64,000 nucleotides of DNA from Cyanoderma ruficeps. Taxonomy: Eukaryota; Chordata; Aves; Passeriformes; Timaliidae. Made by a program: the position numbers and the translations under genes. The notes beneath the pieces are model-generated. The model searched no databases, was not told the DNA's origin, and saw only the letters and a program-made list of their open reading frames with translations. This document shows, in pieces, positions 48,660 to 61,807 of this stretch. The DNA is taken from contig VZDJ01006028.1 of the NCBI GenBank assembly GCA_008694505.1, positions 2,047,489 to 2,111,488 on the forward strand, in the 5' to 3' direction. How positions within the stretch are numbered: the first letter of the stretch is position 1; every line of letters begins with the position of its first letter.

Positions 48660-50659
48660 AATTTTGCCAGGTCTCTAACTTTGGAAGTAGTACTTCACAT
48701 TGAAGAAAACCCCTGAAACAAGCTAAGCTTGGTATACCAATTATTTGGGTTGTTCAGAGGTTTTTTTGAGTTAAATTGATTTTCCAATGAGCTGTATTAA
48801 AACACGGATTTTAAAATCAAGACGCAGGTCTTCAAGATTGCTCTGTTCGAAATCTGAAATGACCTAATTTCTGCAATCCTCTTATCTTTTGTCATTAAAA
48901 TTCCCCAGGAATCTGAAATTTTACGTGTGTTTGTATCTGCATCACTTCAAGGCATGACATAATGATAGATGGGGCTGCAACAGCAAAACAACCTCACCAA
49001 GTCCCATTCACCTACCTCCTAAAAGGATTAGTCACTTGTTTCTGCACAGTCTGTTGCATTTATATATAGAAATATGACCAGTTCCTTGAGTTGATTTTCA
49101 GTCTGGCTTTAGTATCCTATTGACACAGCTGAGAAAATGGTATGTTGCTTTACAGATATGAATGCCTGCCACTGATCAGCCAATTTTGCTGTTGAATTCT
49201 CAAAAATATTTCTACAGGCTGATTTTTTCAGCCTGTAAAATGCACGGATCTCTACATTTTATAGGCTCAACAATTCAGCAGAAGTTCGTTAATAAATCTG
49301 GATGGATTGACTGTCACTCTGTATCTGAGTGGCTTTAGGGAGGAATGGATTGCATAATGGATTCTCACCCCGTGCCAAAAACTGGACATGCGTTTTTCAC
49401 AAAGCTTTATTTACACCAAATTTGTAATCAAGCTGTGGAACAAATGTTGGACAGTCTTGTCCCCACCTTTTAGAGCATTACTGTAGCTACTAGGCACTCT
49501 CATGTTCAGCCTTGTTCTACTTCTCTGGCCAAATTAGTTTTCAGCTTCTTTATACAAAGTAGAACACTCAGTCAAAATCTATATCCTTTCCATAATACAT
49601 AACTTAAAGATGAAAAACTTTCAGGAAAATGAGACTGAACCGTGTTTTTTTTAGTCCCATCATAAGGTAGAATTATCAGCAGATCTTTTAAATCACAGAT
49701 AAGTCTTCTATCTAGTAATTCATTGATAAAATTTATCTTTATAAAAAAAGTTTAAAGATAGCATAGCTATGCAAAACAGACCTTGAGTGCCCACTAAGAG
49801 AGTTTTCTTCGGCTTGAATCACAGTGTCTGCAAAAATCATGATTGACTAAATGAATAATAAAGAGGCAAGATGTACCCCTTTACCTGCACTGGCTCTCAG
49901 CACTGCAGTTCTTAGGCAGCCAATTTCTCCCATACACTTTGGGCATTTAATTAAGGAACTGGCTTCAGGGTGTCTGCCTTCATGACTGCAATGCTTTATT
50001 TTTGGATGTATGCAGAAAACACTGGGGATTTATTAGCACTGAGCGTATATGTAGCTAAGTATATTCTTAGGATACTTGGTAGTATGTAGTTATACACTAC
50101 CCTAAAATTCCTACTCACTATAGAAATATGTTTTCTCTTTTACAATGCTCTTCTTTTAATTCTCCTACTGCCTGTAAAAATGCTTGATTCTTCACAATTT
50201 TGTAACAATTATCATTAAAAAGAACAAAAGAAGAAAACACCCTTGCAATTATCTATTGCAGCTGATTTCTAGTTCTCAAATTTTTCTTCACTCTAGAAGC
50301 ATTTTTGGAAATTAATCACATAGCAAAGTAATATTCCACAAAGCTATGAGCCCTAGCTTTCTGTAAGCATTTTCTGCTTGCTATTACTTTGCCCATCTAT
50401 TCCCAGTAGTGTAAATCCTGATTATCATAGCTTGCGTCTTAGAAGGTATCATATATCTTTCTGTTAATATTGTCAAGAGTTTCACTGTACTCAGTTTCAC
50501 GTAGCTTACTGAAACTTCACATTAAGAAGATAAAATTAATAGAATCACGCAGCAACACATTTTATTTTCTGTCTTTAAATAAATTTTCAGTTCTGGAATC
50601 AGTTGTGTGAGTACTGCTCTACAGCTAAAAGAAGTGAAACATGTCTATGTCCTTCTTGT
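48660..50659. other. Unique AT-rich non-coding DNA
   Basis: No gene, RNA or repeat family recognised on either strand. Confidence 0.65.
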
Positions 50660-51290
50660 CATAGATAAAACTCAAACTGGGCGATGAAAAACAGAGCTGC
50701 AGTAGCCTGGGGGGAAAGTGTTAGACAAAGAAAAAATAATAATGAAATGGTAGCAGGAGTGAAGAAGCAAGGAGGTGTTGAAATTTGTAACAGCAGAGTA
50801 GAGAAATAAGACATCATACAGCAGAAATATAGGCATGGGAGTGTCAGGGTGCAGCCAAAACAGACTTCTCAAAGGAAGGCAAGACTCCTCAAAGGGAGCC
50901 AAGGGTCTCAATGAGTCAGGAAGGAGCAGTGTTCTCAGCACCAAAAGATGCAGTCCCACAGCGTTTGAGCAAAGATAACATGTCTGGAGACAGGACACCG
51001 TATCAGACATAGTCCAGTAATAGTCACACAAGTTCACAGTGGCAAGACAGGTCTAAGATCAAGCTGTGAGTCACATCAGCAAGCCAAAATTAGGAAATCA
51101 GCAAGGTACATACACAGGCATAGGGACACACAGACCACAGCTCAGAGAAAGAATAATGGTGACTGAGTTTAACTACACCTCCCAAGGGAGGGGAGCATAC
51201 TTTAGACATATTTTATCACAGGGTTCTCACACAGCTGTATCCACCACAGTTTGACCCCAGATTACATTGATATGTCTCATCAAGAGCCCA
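50660..51290 (-). mobile_element. Possible old ERV LTR
   Basis: The block is GC-richer than its flanks. Read on the minus strand it shows a TATA-like gataaaatatg near 51208-51218 followed by a long CT-rich stretch and a T-rich end. This resembles the organisation of family A LTRs, but I find no second copy, clear termini or target duplication. The 121-codon minus-strand open frame inside it has no recognisable domain. Confidence 0.35.
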
Positions 51291-54200
51291 GCACAACCTC
51301 CTGAGAAGTGAAGAATGAGGTGACAAAGACAATTGCTGAACTTAGAGCCCTGACGGCCGAACTTTCATGGTTTTGAAGGCAAATAATAGAAGGTAAGAGG
51401 AGGATAGTATGTGATAAACAGTGAAGGAATAGAAAGGTAGTTGTAGGGCTAGTGTTATTTTAAAGATAGAGTACCTGACTGAGAAAATAGTAATAGAAGT
51501 TGAAATCTTTATACTCTAAAGACAGGAAAAAAGGAAAGATGATTTATTTTATTTTTAGATCCTTTGGATCCTGTGTTACCTGCTTACATTACCAATGTGT
51601 GGTAACTTTTAGACAGCTGTCAGACCTGCTTTACAAGTGGAGAAAAAATAAAAAAAGAACTTCTGTTTATGCTGGGGTTCACCTATACGCTACATGAGAG
51701 AAGTGGTGTAGTTTTGAGATGTGCAAGTACTCCAGTTAGCTACAAGGAGGATAATGCTGATAATCTTACACAGACAAGAAGGAAAGACCAACATGGAAGG
51801 AGTTCAGGTGGAGAGCAGCTGTAACACACCATTATTTCAGTTATAAACTGAAGTTGTAAGTACATAGAGAATAAGAGTTTATATACCCGAATGTCTGCAT
51901 AGCCTATTCACATTCAGGTCAAGTGTTCAGGCTTTCTGCAAAGAAAGTGATTTTCACCAAAGAGGTCACCTTTATCTGGAGATGTAAATGCGGTCTGTAC
52001 ACAGGGTCTGTACATAATTCAGAAACTCATGATGTTTTCGTCTTAATCCCCTACTCAAATTGGTAGTTCATATGTTATACAAATACATTAGTAATTGTTT
52101 TTTCATTTGTACAGGTAATAAATTTATGACAGTACTTAAAATTGAGTTTGTTTCATTCTTATCTTCTTCTTTTCTTCTCCTTCTCTTTTTCTCTTTACTG
52201 CTTACCCCTTTTTTTCCTTATGTTTATCTTAATTTTCCAGTTTCCCTAGATTTCTAGTTCTCTAAGATAGCAGATGAACAGCAGTTTGGTTCTTTCTTTT
52301 CCTCTGCATAAGGAAGAATTTTTTATGATGACTGATTATTGAAGTTTAACAAAAATTCAGATACTCATTTAAAGAATTGCTTTCTACTTTATTTTCCCTT
52401 ACCTTCAGCCATCAATCATGAACTGCTGCTCCCTAATCACTCTTAAGATGTACATTGATATATATTTTAAAATTCAATGGGGACCTAAGTCTCTTACTGA
52501 GTTCATTTACAATTTAGGGAACTGTTCAACACAAATAAGTGTATTAGAACCAGACATTTTATTTCTTGATCAATTATGATCAAGAAATAAAATGTAACTT
52601 GTGTTACATGTATAACTTTCTCATTTTATTTTGTCAACAAAAAACCTAGTTTGTAGAAAGAAAACTAGTAAGAGCTTTCAAATGACATTAGAGTGTGATT
52701 GTTTACTGTTCAATTTGCATTATTTCCTGTTAGCTGGCATTATTATTGACTAGACAGCACTTTTAGACTAGCCTGTTGTGACAATGAGAGGCTGTAAGTC
52801 ATAGTAGGATAGACAGGGATGTGGGGCTCTTCTAAACATGCTATGGGGAAATTTCACTTTGGTTGCTTTTAGAAGGGTGCCTACATTTCAGTTCTAGCAG
52901 AGATCACAACCCAGTGGTCTTGTCTAAATTCTTGTTGGAGTAGATACCATCTCAGCAATAAACAAAGGTGACAAAACAAATTTCACCAAAGAACATTTTT
53001 AGCAAAGGGAATCATAATATCTGGTGTTGGGTTTTACCTCTTAAAGACATGATAGAGAAGTTAATTATGTTTGTTAATATATAATTGATATAATAAATAT
53101 CAATAGCATGATACAAAATATCTCCAATCATTCTTTTCAGCTTATCCTGGGAAGAAACTTTACTGTGCTTTTAAGAACCATGTGCTTTCCAGCCTCTGTG
53201 TTACCTGTTCTGACACAAAATTTGAGCTACTGAGTTTTGTGGGAAAAAACCCTCCCTCAGCATATCTCCATGGATTTTGTGAAACCCATTTTACCCCCAT
53301 CTTCAGCAGTTAAGAACCAGTTTATATAATCCACCAGAATGGTAGAGTGGAGTTTAGCAAATTCAGATAGTAATTTAAATAATTAATTTCTATTTTATTT
53401 TTCCTTGCCTGTTGTTAATCAATTGATCTCCATTCTATAATGGAGACCAGACAAACTAACTTTCAGATGCTACATTAAAAACTTCAGTTACACTAAAAGA
53501 AATGCAAAATGAAAAAAAAAAAAGATGCAGTTGAATAGTCACATTCTGATATGGAAATGAGTTCTTAGCATTAACTGAAGGCATTAACTTCAGCATTCAT
53601 AAATGATCAAAACTTGCTTGGTAGTTAATATGATATGCAAACACAAATGGGCTGTATTGGGATAACATTAAATATATAGGCATGCATATGTATGTATGTT
53701 CTTTTGGACTTAAGTTATTGGTAATTTGAACATCTTCTGTGGCTTCTTTTTTCTTAAATATTTTCCTTTCAAATGAAAAACAAAGAAAATCCTGCATAAT
53801 TTCTTTAATGCTATAGAGCTAATGAAGCATTACTAAGAATTTTAATGGAAGCTTTCGAGAAAAGAAATAAATGTAGATTACTTCCGTATATTTGAGGGAA
53901 AATAAGTTAATTCCAATAATAGCTTGAATTTAAGATTCGAAAATTTTTTTCAGCATTTTTTAATCCCTTTAAAATTGCTTTTAATCTTTTCTCTATTTAC
54001 TAGTGAGTCAGAAACTACAGTCTGAATTTAAAAGATGTGATCTAAGAGCCACCTGCAAAAGTGTAAGCTTTATTAGCATTCTTATCTTTTCTTGCTTTAA
54101 AGAAATGCTCACAGTGAAAATTCACATTATTTACTTTTTGTGGCAAGGGAAGAGGTATAACTTTGTGTACTTGTACATGTGCAGTAATTTTTGAGAGTGA

Positions 54201-54329
54201 TAGGACAAAAATCCTGATTCTTAAAACTGAACACAGAAATTACAACTGAGACCCTTTTCCCTTCTCCATCTATTCTAAACAAACTTAAATCAACCCTGTG
54301 TTGTTCAGCCTTCTGAGAAAGTTACTTGG
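51291..54329. other. Unique AT-rich non-coding DNA
   Basis: No gene or retroelement recognised. A short CT-rich run lies at 52153-52200 and a striking hairpin at 52554-52595 (listed separately). Confidence 0.62.
52554..52595. repeat. Perfect 19-bp inverted repeat with 4-base loop
   Basis: acattttatttcttgatca at 52554-52572 is followed by the loop atta and then its exact complement at 52577-52595. The stem has no mismatch. No gene, terminator context or transposon terminus is evident nearby. Confidence 0.95.
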
Positions 54330-54545
54330 GAGAAAGGACAGACTTCCACCTAGCTGCAGTCTCCTTTCAGATAGTTGCAGAGAGAGATAAGATCTCCCCT
54401 GAGCCTCCTTTTCTCCAGAATAGATAACTCCAGCTCCCTCAGCTGCTAGTCATCAGATTTGTGTTCTAGACCCTTCACCTGCTCCTTTCTGGACATACTC
54501 CAGCACCTTAATTCTTTTTTGGATTTCTACTCCAAAATCTTCATT
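54330..54545 (-). mobile_element. CR1 LINE fragment, ORF2 C-terminal region
   Basis: The plus strand shows the complement of the conserved CR1 segment: cccctgagcctccttttctcc, aactccagctccctcagctg, gttctagacccttcacctgc and ctggacatactccagcacct. Frames are broken, and both the 3' UTR and the rest of ORF2 are missing. Confidence 0.88.
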
Positions 54546-54971
54546 GTTTCCTGGTGTACATTAAAAACAACAAGAGAAATAATGGCATACCTTTGCAAAT
54601 TATTCTGTTATACTGTAATGCCTATATTTATCTAAGCCATTAAAAGAGAGAATTTTCTGTTGGCAAAACATGGAATTATCTCTGCAAGGGATAAATATTA
54701 AAAATAAGCAACAACTTCACAAAATACTTTCTGTGGTATTCAATATGATATTAAAATTAATATACAGCAGGTTCATTCTTGTAATTAAATTCACCAGAAA
54801 TAATAATGTGATAGCATTTTTTAGGCTGAATTCTGTAGAGAATATTATAAAATCCTTTTTTTGGGTGTGATTTTTGTGATCGTAAATTTTGAAATGCAAC
54901 AAATTGACAGTTTTGATTTCAGCCTGCTAAAAATTAAAATACTGTTTTCTATTTGGTTCTGTCCTTGAGGT
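54546..54971. other. Unique AT-rich spacer
   Basis: Nothing recognisable between the CR1 fragment and the LTR. Confidence 0.6.
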
Positions 54972-55742
54972 TGTCTTGGTTTGAAAAGACAGATGTCTGC
55001 CCAGGAAAAAGCCAGAGCTTCCCTTGGAATGGAGAATGTAAACCCCCTCCCTCCAAATTATTATAATTTTGAAATTAAGGGGTTTTCAGGCAAAGATATG
55101 GAAATATGAATAACAGTTCTTTACTATGAATATTAAAAATAAAAATATAATACAAAAAAAAACCAACCCAAACAAACAAACAAAAAACCACTGACAGAGT
55201 CAGAATGTGACCTGACACCCTGTTGGTCAGGGTGTTGGTAGCAGTCCGATCAAGTCCTCCTGGAGGGACAGATGTGGTTCTGTTGGAACAGACATGATCC
55301 TGTAGAAAGGTATAGTTTTCCTTGAAGGTCCAGTTGTAGTGGGATGGGTTCAGTCTTCCTCTGGGAATTCAGTGGGAAAAAAGGCTGTCCTGGTGTTCTG
55401 ACTCTCAGCTTTTATCCAGGTAGAAATGCTTAGCTCCTCCCACTGGGTGGAACATCTCTCAATGGGATGATGTAATTTTATCAGTCGTGCAGTGAGACTC
55501 AATGGCCCATTAATAGAAGATATCCCCCTGGAGGGAGGATGGGTCATGGAAGAGGTAAAGAACACAGGACACTGCCCCACCTGGTTTTAACAGAAGGTCC
55601 ATTAACAGAAGACACCTGCCCCTGCCCCCCTAGAGTCACAAGGAATGGGTCATAGAAGAGAAAAGACCCTTCCTCAACCAGTTTCAACAGATAGTAATAG
55701 AATACATACTTTTGGTTACATCTTGCACTGCAATGCAAGACA
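54972..55742 (-). mobile_element. Full-length-looking solo LTR, family A
   Basis: The element is 771 bp and opens TGTCTTGG and closes GCAAGACA, giving matching TGTCTTG ends on both strands. It is collinear with 7551-8267 and shares its right two-thirds with 3596-4118. On the minus strand a TATA-like ggataaaag lies at 55409-55417. The U3 part contains two successive related modules (55504-55593 and 55596-55690), each starting with a cccatta/tccatta and gaaga motif and ending in aacag. The flanks gaggt and aatgt do not form a clear target duplication. Two minus-strand open frames inside it are not genes. Confidence 0.82.
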
Positions 55743-57816
55743 AATGTACAGTTCTATTAAATTCTTACTTCTGAGACTGAACAGTCTCTCAGGAGTCCTG
55801 CAGGAATTAAAGTGATTTTGAAGTGAACAGGCTCACTAATACATTTATGTTACAAATCAACTGCAATCTTGAAATATATCACTAGGCTGTCATGAAAAAC
55901 TTCAGATTTTCTCCTTCAGCAAGAGAAGGTTGAAGAAGCTGTAGAAGTGCTTTATATGTTTTAGACATGTAGGCATGAGCAAAAATCAGAAATACAGAGT
56001 TTTAGTGTAAGAATTAAGGAAAAGAATAAAATGTAGATTTATAGCTATTCAAATTAATAAAAGTATTTGCAATATTAATTAATGTGCAAGAGGTCAAAAA
56101 TTATGTCTTTTGTGTGTAGTACATCTTATTTTAGCTAAGCATTATTTTCATCACTGCTGTGTATAAATGTGCATACTATATGTTATTTCTGAATTGGGTG
56201 TAGTGTAGTACAGCTGGTATTAAATATACTGACACAGGTTTTACTTCAAAATGCGTGGTTTTAAACTTCATGAATCAAATAAAAAAATAAATATTTCAAG
56301 GCATGTGCAGTTACTTTGCCAACTGTTAACTGTATTGTGTCTAAGAATTTTCATTATTTTGTTGGAGAACACACATAATTTTTAAATCTGAAAGTTAAAA
56401 TTGATTCACAAGAAGAGCTCTCAAGATTTCTTCTCATTATTAGAGAAACAAGTGAAAGCTTGCCAAGTCCATGGACACCAGAATAACTTGAATGACTTTC
56501 AAGTATGAGGGAACAGAGAAAGTGAGAGAGGGAGAAAGGACAGTAATGACCTTGAAGCAAATGTATATCATACTGTAAACTAGTATCTGTGTATGGTCTC
56601 AAAATCTATAGGATAAAATATATTTGCTGTTGATATTATGTCCTTTTGAGACTGTAACACTCTACATAACTGCCACAGAATAACTTATGAAAAGATAAGG
56701 TGTTTGGCTTGCATTTTAAACAAATTTAAAATAAAATGTCTGAAATATATCAAAGAACTAGGGGAGTAGTAACACCTCCCTTTTTAAGTGGCTTGGATTC
56801 CATATCATACTACGCATTTGCACAGCCAGACAGTCTCCCTTTGTCTATTTGGACCCTAGCATCATTCTGTAGCTAAATCTTTTTGGCAAGACAAACTCAT
56901 ATGGAAACTCCATGTAGCATAGCTGAATTTCATCTAGTTGTCATGTTTCTGCTTCAGAGAATAATTCTTCATCCTGTGGTGTAAGATTCCTTGATAGCTT
57001 TTGAACAGCTGTCAAGTAAAATTTTATTTCTAGATATTTCTTTTGCCTTCCAAATCAACTGTTGATTCCCACCTAGAGGGAGCCGAATATGAAATATCTC
57101 ATACTCCCAGTTATGTAAAATCAACAAAGTCATCCACCCAGCTGGTCTACTGGTACCTGTGGTCAGCAATTGGAACTCAGACTTGCACTTATATTATTGA
57201 TAGCACATGTCAAATCATAGGGCAGAATCAAATTAAGTAATGAAAAAACATACCATGCTGTGGTAGTAAACATATATATCAGTGAAGAAAAATTCAGCAG
57301 TAAGCAGTGGGATTCTGCCTAACCTGAGCAGAAACTTTTGAAGTTTAAATGCAGACAAGAAAAGAACACTAATAACAATGATAATAACAATAAAAACAAC
57401 AATAACATCATCAACAACAATTATAGCTAAATGAAACTAAACAATCAATGGCAGTGAATAGGAAATGACAACAGAAAACAGTAAATCATAATATCAGCTA
57501 GCTGGGAGACTTTAGGAGTTGATTGTAATGATGACCCAATAGTCAAATTAAGAAGCGTCCTAAAGTGGAAATTAATTCTAACTATGAATTTAGAATCTCT
57601 CAAGATTTTTCTCAAAGATTTTTCAAAGAAATTTGAAAGAATTTCTCAAAGAAGAATCTAAGTATTCACAAGGAAGCTTTAAATGCATGCCTGAACAAGA
57701 AAAACAAGTAGAATTCTTCTAAGGTTAACAGATGAGAGGGCCTGGAAAGATGAGGCAAATTGAATTGAATGATTCTTACTGTCTTGTTCACTCTAGGTTG
57801 TTATTCATAGAAAATG
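55743..57816. other. Unique AT-rich non-coding DNA
   Basis: No gene or retroelement recognised. An AAC/AAT-rich simple stretch lies at 57370-57422, and a cluster of tctcaaag/tttcaaag repeats at 57597-57652. Confidence 0.62.
57370..57422. repeat. AAC/AAT-rich simple repeat
   Basis: Degenerate aataacaa, aacaacaa and tcatcaac units. Confidence 0.75.
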
Positions 57817-57826
57817 TATACTAACA
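57817..57826. repeat. 10-bp flanking direct repeat, left copy
   Basis: tatactaaca lies immediately before the LTR opening TGTTGCAG and recurs exactly at 58361-58370. Confidence 0.7.
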
Positions 57827-58360
57827 TGTTGCAGTGTGTGTTTTGGGTTTTCTAATGTTCTGTATATTTTGTTATATGTTTTTAATGGTTTGTTCCTACC
57901 CCCCTATCCCAAACCCCCCGATGGTGTTTCCCTTGTGATAGGCCTTGTCAATCACCTTGTAAGATCTGGAAGATTCTGGGGAAAAAGCCCTTGGATTTGA
58001 TAAGGTACCCTGGTACCACCTTCTTTCATTGTTCTGTTAAGTTCTCCAATTCTGGGTCACACCCCCCTCCCCTGAGATTGGTGTGAAGTTTTTCCCTGCC
58101 CAAGGTTCGCCCCCTGTACTTAAGGTGAGGACAGGGGGCTGCCAGTGCTCTCACTCTGGGGCTCTCCCTCTCTGCTCTGTCCATCTGCACATGGAGGTAA
58201 CCGGGGGCGGGGGATAAAACCAGGAGAAACCCAAGTGAGAGTCCACTCTTTATTCCATGCCATCGACCGCGTTTCAGCCTGAGGTTTAGACCCACCAAGC
58301 CTCTCTGATATAGTGGCCAGGGAGCAAGCTAGCCGGTGAAGCTGCTCCCCAGCGCATTTC
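57827..58360 (+). mobile_element. Solo LTR, family B
   Basis: The segment opens TGTTGCAGTGTG and aligns end to end with the minus-strand copy at 21124-21638. Promoter-like ctgtacttaagg lies near 58114-58125, GATAAA (a polyadenylation-signal variant, AATAAA in the other copy) at 58213-58218, and a conserved gtttcagcctgagg segment in U5. If the flanking 10-mer is a target duplication, the element ends ...gcgcatttc. If the LTR instead ends in the usual CA, it extends to 58370 (...ctaaca) and the left 10-mer is a copy of its own terminus. The minus-strand 90-codon open frame is meaningless. Confidence 0.85.
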
Positions 58361-58370
58361 TATACTAACA
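58361..58370. repeat. 10-bp flanking direct repeat, right copy
   Basis: tatactaaca, identical to 57817-57826. Confidence 0.7.
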
Positions 58371-61300
58371 CAAGATAATTTTTATCCTCTCTTTGTTGAA
58401 AAACAAATTATTAAAGTTATATATCAGAAGCAATCAATGCAAAAAAAAAGACAACCCTACACATTTTACATGAAGTTCATGGTTCCGTTTTTATTTTCTT
58501 CACAAGATCTTGACTTGTATGCCTGAATTTTTATCAGGAATAAGTAAGAATTAAATATATAAGAATATATCTAATATATATTAAAAAGCTGTTACTCTTT
58601 ATGTAAAAGCTGTAAACACTGTGAATAGCTTGTAATAACAGTTTTGTACAACATGATCAGAATAGGAAACAGTCATGCCTGAACTCTTATAGGCAGGTAT
58701 ATAAGCATACCTATGTAAGAACATATGAGTATAAATATATTCTCACTGAAAGAAAATCTGGGTATTGTTCTGGTAATTTTGAACAGACTGTAATAATATA
58801 TATAATATATATAAATGTAGTTTAATTGCCAGTCTCACTATATAGTATGCAGCTTTCTGGATATATGGAAAGAGAGAGAATATAGAGGAAAATACTTTAA
58901 TTAGGCTTTAGTAATAGCTTTGTTTACTTAGTAAATATTCCGTGATATCAGATCCTAATTACTTCTTTAACCAACAAAATTGGTTAAGGCCCATGTCCAC
59001 GAAGAACATTGTGTGGGCACATACTTACTTCAAATCTCCATGGAACATGGCTGCATTTCATGTAATTGTCATATTTATTCTTTAAAAATTATGGTAGCTT
59101 CTGAACAGCTGTCACATAGAGTTTTGTTAGAAATTAACTTTTTTTTGCTAAATCATCTAATATTTTTTTTTCTCCTCTAGAATCAGTATCTTATGTCAGT
59201 CCTTTGCTCTGCCACAGCTGGGCCAACCTGTTCCTGAAAAGTCACAATTTTCTGGCTATGTATGAGTGAGGAAACAAAAGAGAGTATCTTGATCCCAGAG
59301 TTTCAGGGCTTTTCCCTGTATATTCTGTGAGGAAGGTCTTCCAAAGTTAATTTATTTTAAATCAGCCCTGTATGAAATGAATACTTCTGTTAGATGTCTG
59401 CCAAGTGATGATAAAAGCAGGAAAGCTTTTCGCTTCCTCTGTTTCCTCCTCATTAACAATGGTCAAAAATATAGTTATGACTTAATAGGGGAGATACATC
59501 ATGAATAATTGAAATAAATTATGTAAATAATATTTTTGTGGATAAGCATACAAACTGGACCCAATCAACTATGAACAGAATACTGTGCAACAAACACATC
59601 ACATGCATTAAATTAAATGATACACTGGAACAAGATGGTTCTCTTGATATCTCACACTGTAAGAATTTAAGCCTGGATTACAGATCCTTTGCCTCTGTAA
59701 CTAGTTCTTAAGCAACTATGATAGTTGCCAAGAATCTACTCTTCTTGGTAACCTGTGTTTCTCCTGAGCTGAAGAAAAAAGGCAACACAATTTTGTCCTG
59801 TAATTTATGCTGTAAGTTGTTCTTTGCTGACCTATTACTATGGGTTTAATTTATCATAACAGATAAAGACTGCAAGTTAGCCACAAGGAATTGTGCTTGC
59901 TTATGTCTAAAGTCAAGCCAAGATTTCCCACTGTGCATTTAATATTTTAATGGATGCTTTAATGCAGTAGAAATTCAACAAAGTAGGACCTAAACTTGTT
60001 TTGAATAAAAGCATGTATATGCAAACATAGCAGTAGAGTGAGACTCTCCTTTCAACTCATGTAGTATTTTCTAGCAATTTTGTGTAATTATATATTTAGA
60101 AATAAAACATGTCCATAAAAAGTAATTCAAAATGGAGAGATGAAAACAGAGTAGGCAAGAAATATTCCAACCACATAACATAAAACCCCTTTGCCTTTTC
60201 CAGCCATTAATGACTTCTTCTCACTAATCACCAATAAGTCAAACAAGGACATCTATACCTCCAGTATAAATCATTCAGTTCAAACACTCCCTTTGATTTA
60301 GACTTCACAAAGTAGCTCAGGAGATTTTGTTTGATTAATTGTGCTTACATCTTTAGTTCATTTAAAATGTATATATTTTGTAGCTTATGATGCAAACCCT
60401 AAATTAAACAACCCATTCCCATACTTGCCCACCCTCAAGGGTTCAAATACAGTTTAAGCTGCTAGAATTAATGAAAAAAAAGTAATGCTGTCAAAGAAGA
60501 AATACGGCCATATAGGACGAATTTGGCTGTGCTCATTCTGTCATTCTTTTCTCTCTTTTTCATAACCATAAAACAGAATAAGACATTACAGTGCTAAAGA
60601 TTGTTTATGGAACATAGATTTTTAAACATAAACTGCATAGTGTCAGAAAACTCAGAAATTAAATTTCTTTTCTGATTTGCTTCATGTTCTGCCTTTTCCT
60701 TCATCTTTTCCTTCCAAATATGATTTTACCCTTTGGTGAAGTTGATAATATAATAGAATTGATCTACTCTTGCTTATATATTACAATTCACCATATGTTT
60801 CCTGAAGTTTTTATTAAGTGGTATAAATCCTATTTATCCTATAAATTCATATCTAGCAAACATGGAAGCAATAATTTGTATTAGTATCATTAGTATTACT
60901 AGTATTATTAGTATTATTAATATTATTAGTACTGGTTTATGCAGTAAATATACATAATTTTTTTTGAAAGACAGTAAAAGATGATGTTTAAAAAGTTTGT
61001 ATAAAAATCAGCATATATTTACAGTATGGTTTACAAGCATTAGAAGAAAAGCAAGAGAGGGTTTGAGAAGTAATATTTTCCTTTAAAAATCATGTACACT
61101 TTGACACAAAACATGAAGAAAATTGTACATTAATTATGAACATATGGGAGAATAGATACATGCTGTCCTAGGGAATTGATGTCATTATAAAATATAGGAG
61201 AAGATATAATGAATTACAGAACACAGATGCTACATTGTAGTCTAAATATTCAAAATATTCCTTTGCCCAGTAATTTGCTCATTTAGATTACTTGGTACAC

Positions 61301-61693
61301 AATTTTTTCCTTTTCAAGCAAATATAAAAGGTGAAATGATTAAAAAAATGAAAATAAAAGATCAAAGGCAAAATAATTGTTAAATACTCCTTTCAGTTGT
61401 TTTGCAATGCTGTGAATTGCAATTAGAATTTACCAAATTTCCCTGGTATTTTACCAGGCCTTTCCCTTGAAAAGTCTCTGTTGTATTTACTACAAAGATT
61501 TGCTAGTGCAAAGTACAAAATATTCTTTAGTTAAAGACAAGTTATTGGTACTGTGACTGTAGATGTATCTGACTACAAGATATATGAGCAGGCACTCAGC
61601 TGATTGAATGTTTCTTTCAATCTTACTAAATTTATGAGCTTTCTTTTCACAGCTTATTCTCCATCAGGACCCTTTTCACAGGGCTGCTGCCTG
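58371..61693. other. Unique AT-rich non-coding DNA
   Basis: No gene, RNA or retroelement recognised. It contains TA-rich patches near 58795-58815 and the trinucleotide repeat at 60877-60935. Confidence 0.65.
60877..60935. repeat. (TAT/TAG)n trinucleotide-like microsatellite
   Basis: Repeated attagtatt and attattagt units over about 60 bp. Confidence 0.85.
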
Positions 61694-61807
61694 AGAGAAA
61701 ATATCCCCCTGGAGGGAGGATGGGTCATGGAAGAGATAAAGACCACTGCCCCACCTGGTTTTAACAGATGGTGATAGAATACATAATTATGGTTACATCT
61801 TGCATGG
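61694..61807 (-). mobile_element. Truncated family A LTR (U3 end only)
   Basis: gagaaaatatccccctggagggaggatggg..., continuing through gccccacctggttttaacag and ggttacatcttgca, matches the U3 end of 54972-55742 almost base for base. Only one U3 module is present, where the longer copies have two. The rest of the LTR is missing. Confidence 0.82.

Noticed and set aside
47710..48678. Open frames of 67-146 codons on both strands
   Set aside because: They lie in LTR sequence with promoter and polyadenylation signals and do not resemble gag, pol or env.
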